A stretch of 64,000 bases of DNA from Acanthornis magna (lineage: Eukaryota > Chordata > Aves > Passeriformes > Acanthizidae), in contig JAWUZG010000297.1 in the NCBI GenBank assembly GCA_036785705.1, positions 310,001 through 374,000 of the forward strand, in the 5' to 3' direction. Both the position numbers and the translations under genes were made by a program. The notes under the pieces are model-generated. The model did no database searches and had not been told where the DNA came from. It was given only the letters and a program-made list of their open reading frames with translations. Shown in pieces: positions 61,212 through 64,000 of the stretch. Each line of letters opens with the position of its first letter. Position 1 is the first letter of the stretch.

Positions 61212-62066
61212 AAACAAGTAAATATTTAGTAAGTATTTAAAATTACTTCCTGTGTAAATTTCATGTTAATAAATTGAAAATATATTTCAATTAAGGGATT
61301 AACAACATTTAGTCTTTGTAAGAATGGTTTATTGGATGGCACTGGTAAAAGTACAAAACACTTCAGGATGGAAACGGTGACATACAGAAAACATCTTAAG
61401 CTTTTATTTTTGCATTCTAATTAATTCTACAATAGCATCAAAAGGCTTGAATTTACGGTAGTGCCACCCTGTAGAACTGCCTAAACACATTATGTGAAAT
61501 GGTCTCTGCCTCAAATATATAATGGTAACAGCTAAGGCAACCAGGAAAAAAACCACAGTGAGGTGCAGAAAGGTGCTGAAGGAAATCCAAGAACACTGGG
61601 AAGTGAATCCGGGTTTTATAACACGGATTCAATGCTCAGTCCATTACCATATTGCAGCCACTCTGATTCCTATTTCTTATGGGACTTCTGTGTTTATGGC
61701 AGGAATTTTGATGTTAGCTGGAAATAAAATGAAGTGCTTGGAGTCTAATTGTAGAAAAGCTTTAAAATAATTTGATTGCTTCACTGTGGACAATTCAAAA
61801 CTTAAGGCAGGCACAGCAGTTCAGCTGAGGTGCTAACACTTAAGCTTAGCCCATGGTAATTTTCTCAAACATGTATCGCCTCAATATATATTCGGTTCTG
61901 TCAGAGACAGCTGCATATAAAAAGCATTATTGCAGTAAAATTTCCTGAAATTATATAACTATATAGGTGTTTGAAGCCAAGATATACTGTTTGTATTATT
62001 TTGGTGAGTATATGTAAGTTCTTACTAATCAGATCATTGACTTTTTCTCAACCATGTCCAGTGCAC
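61212..62066. other. Unannotated DNA
   Basis: No repeat is recognised. An 82-codon plus-strand frame (61522-61770) shows a basic N-terminal part and an apolar later stretch but no known domain or splice pair. Confidence 0.45.
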
Positions 62067-62100
62067 CATAAAAGGAATACGTGCATTTATTCCTTTTATG
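62067..62100. repeat. Perfect 13-bp inverted repeat (hairpin)
   Basis: CATAAAAGGAATA (62067-62079) is the exact reverse complement of TATTCCTTTTATG (62088-62100), with an 8-base loop, CGTGCATT. As DNA it is a cruciform-capable palindrome. As RNA it would form a 13-bp stem, shorter than a microRNA precursor. Pairing does not extend beyond the arms. The arms contain no T run that would suggest a transcription terminator. Confidence 0.9.
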
Positions 62101-62786
62101 ATCTGTTTAAATAGTATCTGCAAAGTTTCTAGTTTTCATTTATCTCACTTTGATTTGATGTAATTGTAATTGGATGAATGATTTGAAAGCATTTACATTG
62201 CCCATGCCCTACTTCAAGCAGATCTCATTCAAAATCAGGTCTGTGTTTCTTTTCATCAGACACATTACATTGAGATATGCAGATTCTTCAGAATCAGAAT
62301 ATTAATAGGAAGGTGTGTATTTCATTTTTTATTCTATTGAGAGTATTTATTTCTGAATTTTGTATTATCATTTACATAATGTAAAAACAAAATTATACTG
62401 TTTTTATAGCATAATAGATAGACCAATTAAAAGTTGAAATGAAAATTTTGATAGTGCTAAAAATGAATCCATAAAGCAATGTTGAGATCTCCAACCTGTC
62501 TTAATTTCTTAAGAAAGAACAAAAAGAAAAGATAGAAAAAGAAGTATTTCACAGTATTCTATGTGGTTAGAACAGTTCAGTTTTCATATGCCAGCATTTA
62601 GAGTGATGAATTCAGAATTTGTCTACGATAAATAACGGCTTAAAAATTCAAATGCACGTTGCATTTCCTAGAATATTTGCAGATATAGATATATGATATT
62701 TGCACTTAAGATATATGAATAAAGCTTAAAATATAACTGCATATTTAGCATCAGTTTTATTCTTCATTTACTCGTCTGAATTTCAG

Positions 62787-62833
62787 GAAAAAGAGGTCGC
62801 AAGCCTTTAACCAATGTGTTCAATAAGGTTCAG
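62787..62833 (+). CDS. Candidate coding exon with AT-hook-like motif
   Basis: An acceptor (TCGTCTGAATTTCAG, ending 62786) precedes GA AAA AGA GGT CGC AAG CCT, which in phase 1 encodes KRGRKPLTNVFNKVQ. RGRKP matches the basic core of AT-hook DNA-binding motifs in chromatin proteins. Two donors are possible: CAG|GTAAAA at 62834 (47-nt exon, ending phase 0) or the stronger AAT|GTGAGT at 62851 (64-nt exon adding VKEAR). I do not recognise the parent gene, and the neighbouring exons are not in view. A 15-20 codon match can arise by chance, so this is a lead rather than a call. Confidence 0.3.
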
Positions 62834-62851
62834 GTAAAAGAAGCTAGAATG

Positions 62852-64000
62852 TGAGTAATGACATTATTTTTCTTAGAGCTGCATACTTCTGGTATTTGGC
62901 TTCTTCAGTAATGGCTACAACAACCCCTTAATTCTGTATTTCTTAGATGTTTAAACAGTTCTGCTTATTATATGAGGCTACTGAGTACCCAGTGCTGTGG
63001 CCCCCGCTGTCACTGTTAGCAGTCAGGTTACACCAGGGCTACTGACAATCATGAGGCTTGCAAGGTACTTATCAGTTCCATGCCACATGTGCAGGAAAAG
63101 GCTGAAGAATGAATCATAACCTGAATCTGTGCCCACTTTGCCAAAACAAGTTGTTGTAGCCAGTGGGAAGCCTCTTTTGGATGTTAAGTGACTTGTGCAT
63201 TGCAAATGTTTTCCAGGACATAGAAGGAGGGAATTGGGTTATAGATGGTGATGGACTTGCACAGAGTGGGCCTGGCTCCTGACCTCTACACTGAAAAGGC
63301 AGGGCCATAGCAAGGCTCATTTTCTCTTCTACTGTACTTCATCATTCAGTCAAAGCCTATTCCTGGGTCCTCCAAGTCTTCATTAGGTTTGGACAGCAGT
63401 CAAAGCTGAGCAAAAGTAGGGTTCCAGCACACATCTATAGGCCCAGCACTATACCTAAATTACCTATGTTTAATACCTTGTTTTTAAATGATGTTGTATT
63501 GCTTCTTGCTATTGCACATATTTGACATATTTTTCTTAACATAACTTTGCAGTCTGTGGTTTACTATGAAAAATATTGAAATTGCCTGCTATCTAAATTA
63601 TCTGTCAAAATAACAACCTAAAACCAAGCTGAGCTTATTTTCCCAAACCTAAATAATAGAACTCCTAAAACCCTTCAAAACTATATATGCAGTATTTCAG
63701 AATCAGCTTGTAGAATGACTCCTGTGTCTGGACTATTATAGTTTCTAACATGCTGCTCTTGAAGATGCCGCAAAAAATTAAGTACTGATTTAGATTTTCT
63801 TGTTGTAATTCATGAATATGTGAGCCTGTAGTTGAAAGATGTTACAGTTAATCTCTGGATTTAGTCCTTTGCAGAAATAAAAAGTAGAAGGGACTCAGCA
63901 TTATTAGGCTTGCTTATGCCAGATGACAAGTACTTGAGTGCTCCTGCACAGAAATAGGCTGCCAGATATGCTTTTAGATCTTCCTTTTCTAAAGAATTGA
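62852..64000. other. Unannotated DNA to window end
   Basis: No gene or repeat family is recognised. The minus strand has 60-68 codon frames (63023-63320) without known domains. Confidence 0.5.

Noticed and set aside
1..64000. CRISPR arrays, bacterial operons, tRNA or rRNA genes
   Set aside because: No regularly spaced direct repeats with unique spacers, no ribosome-binding-site-led gene strings, and no recognisable tRNA or rRNA sequence; the repeat content is that of a bird nuclear genome.

Overview
This window looks like single-copy nuclear DNA from a bird. The evidence is the interspersed repeats: CR1 (chicken repeat 1) LINE fragments with the typical 3' tail of short ATTCTGTG-type repeats, and two solo LTRs resembling avian endogenous-retrovirus families I know from bird genomes. 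Repeat content is low, the sequence is AT-rich, and there are no bacterial-style genes or operons. Species and chromosome cannot be read from the sequence. The LTR types suggest Neoaves, but that is an inference.

I recognise no complete protein-coding gene. The open frames are short, nearly all under about 120 codons, and most look like chance. The few longer ones sit in a GC-rich patch (about 16.9-17.4 kb) or beside a LINE (about 32.0-32.5 kb). The window is therefore either intergenic or inside one or more very long introns. A few plus-strand segments have splice-site architecture. The clearest is at 9.78 kb: a pyrimidine-rich acceptor directly abuts a perfect donor (CAG|GTAAGT), and a second GTAAGT donor lies 38 bases further on. 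That is the arrangement of a vertebrate recursive splice site with its RS-exon, which would imply a long plus-strand intron. Weaker candidate exons lie at 10.96, 33.18, 53.95, 61.16 and 62.79 kb. The last encodes an AT-hook-like RGRKP core.

Layout: 1-2.5 kb, unannotated; 2.5-3.2 kb, two CR1 remnants in opposite orientation; 3.2-9.0 kb, unannotated; 9.0-11.1 kb, a CR1 tail, the recursive-splice-like element, another CR1 tail and a candidate noncoding exon; 16.0-18.0 kb, a G-run, a GC-rich patch, a poly-C run, a possible CR1 tail and a TAA microsatellite; 22.3-23.5 kb, an AT microsatellite and a four-copy AGATATGCAT cluster; 26.9-27.8 kb, an old CR1; 28.4 kb, a young tandem duplication; 30.6-32.0 kb, the best-preserved CR1 with a broken reverse transcriptase, followed by an unidentified open segment to 32.5 kb; 33-51.5 kb, mostly unannotated with some conserved-noncoding-like stretches; 51.6-52.1 kb, a minus-strand solo LTR; 59.7-60.1 kb, a plus-strand LTR; 62.07 kb, a perfect 13-bp hairpin.

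No genes can be shown to work together here. If the splice signals are real, one large plus-strand transcription unit is the simplest unifying explanation. RNA-seq and multi-bird alignment would decide that.
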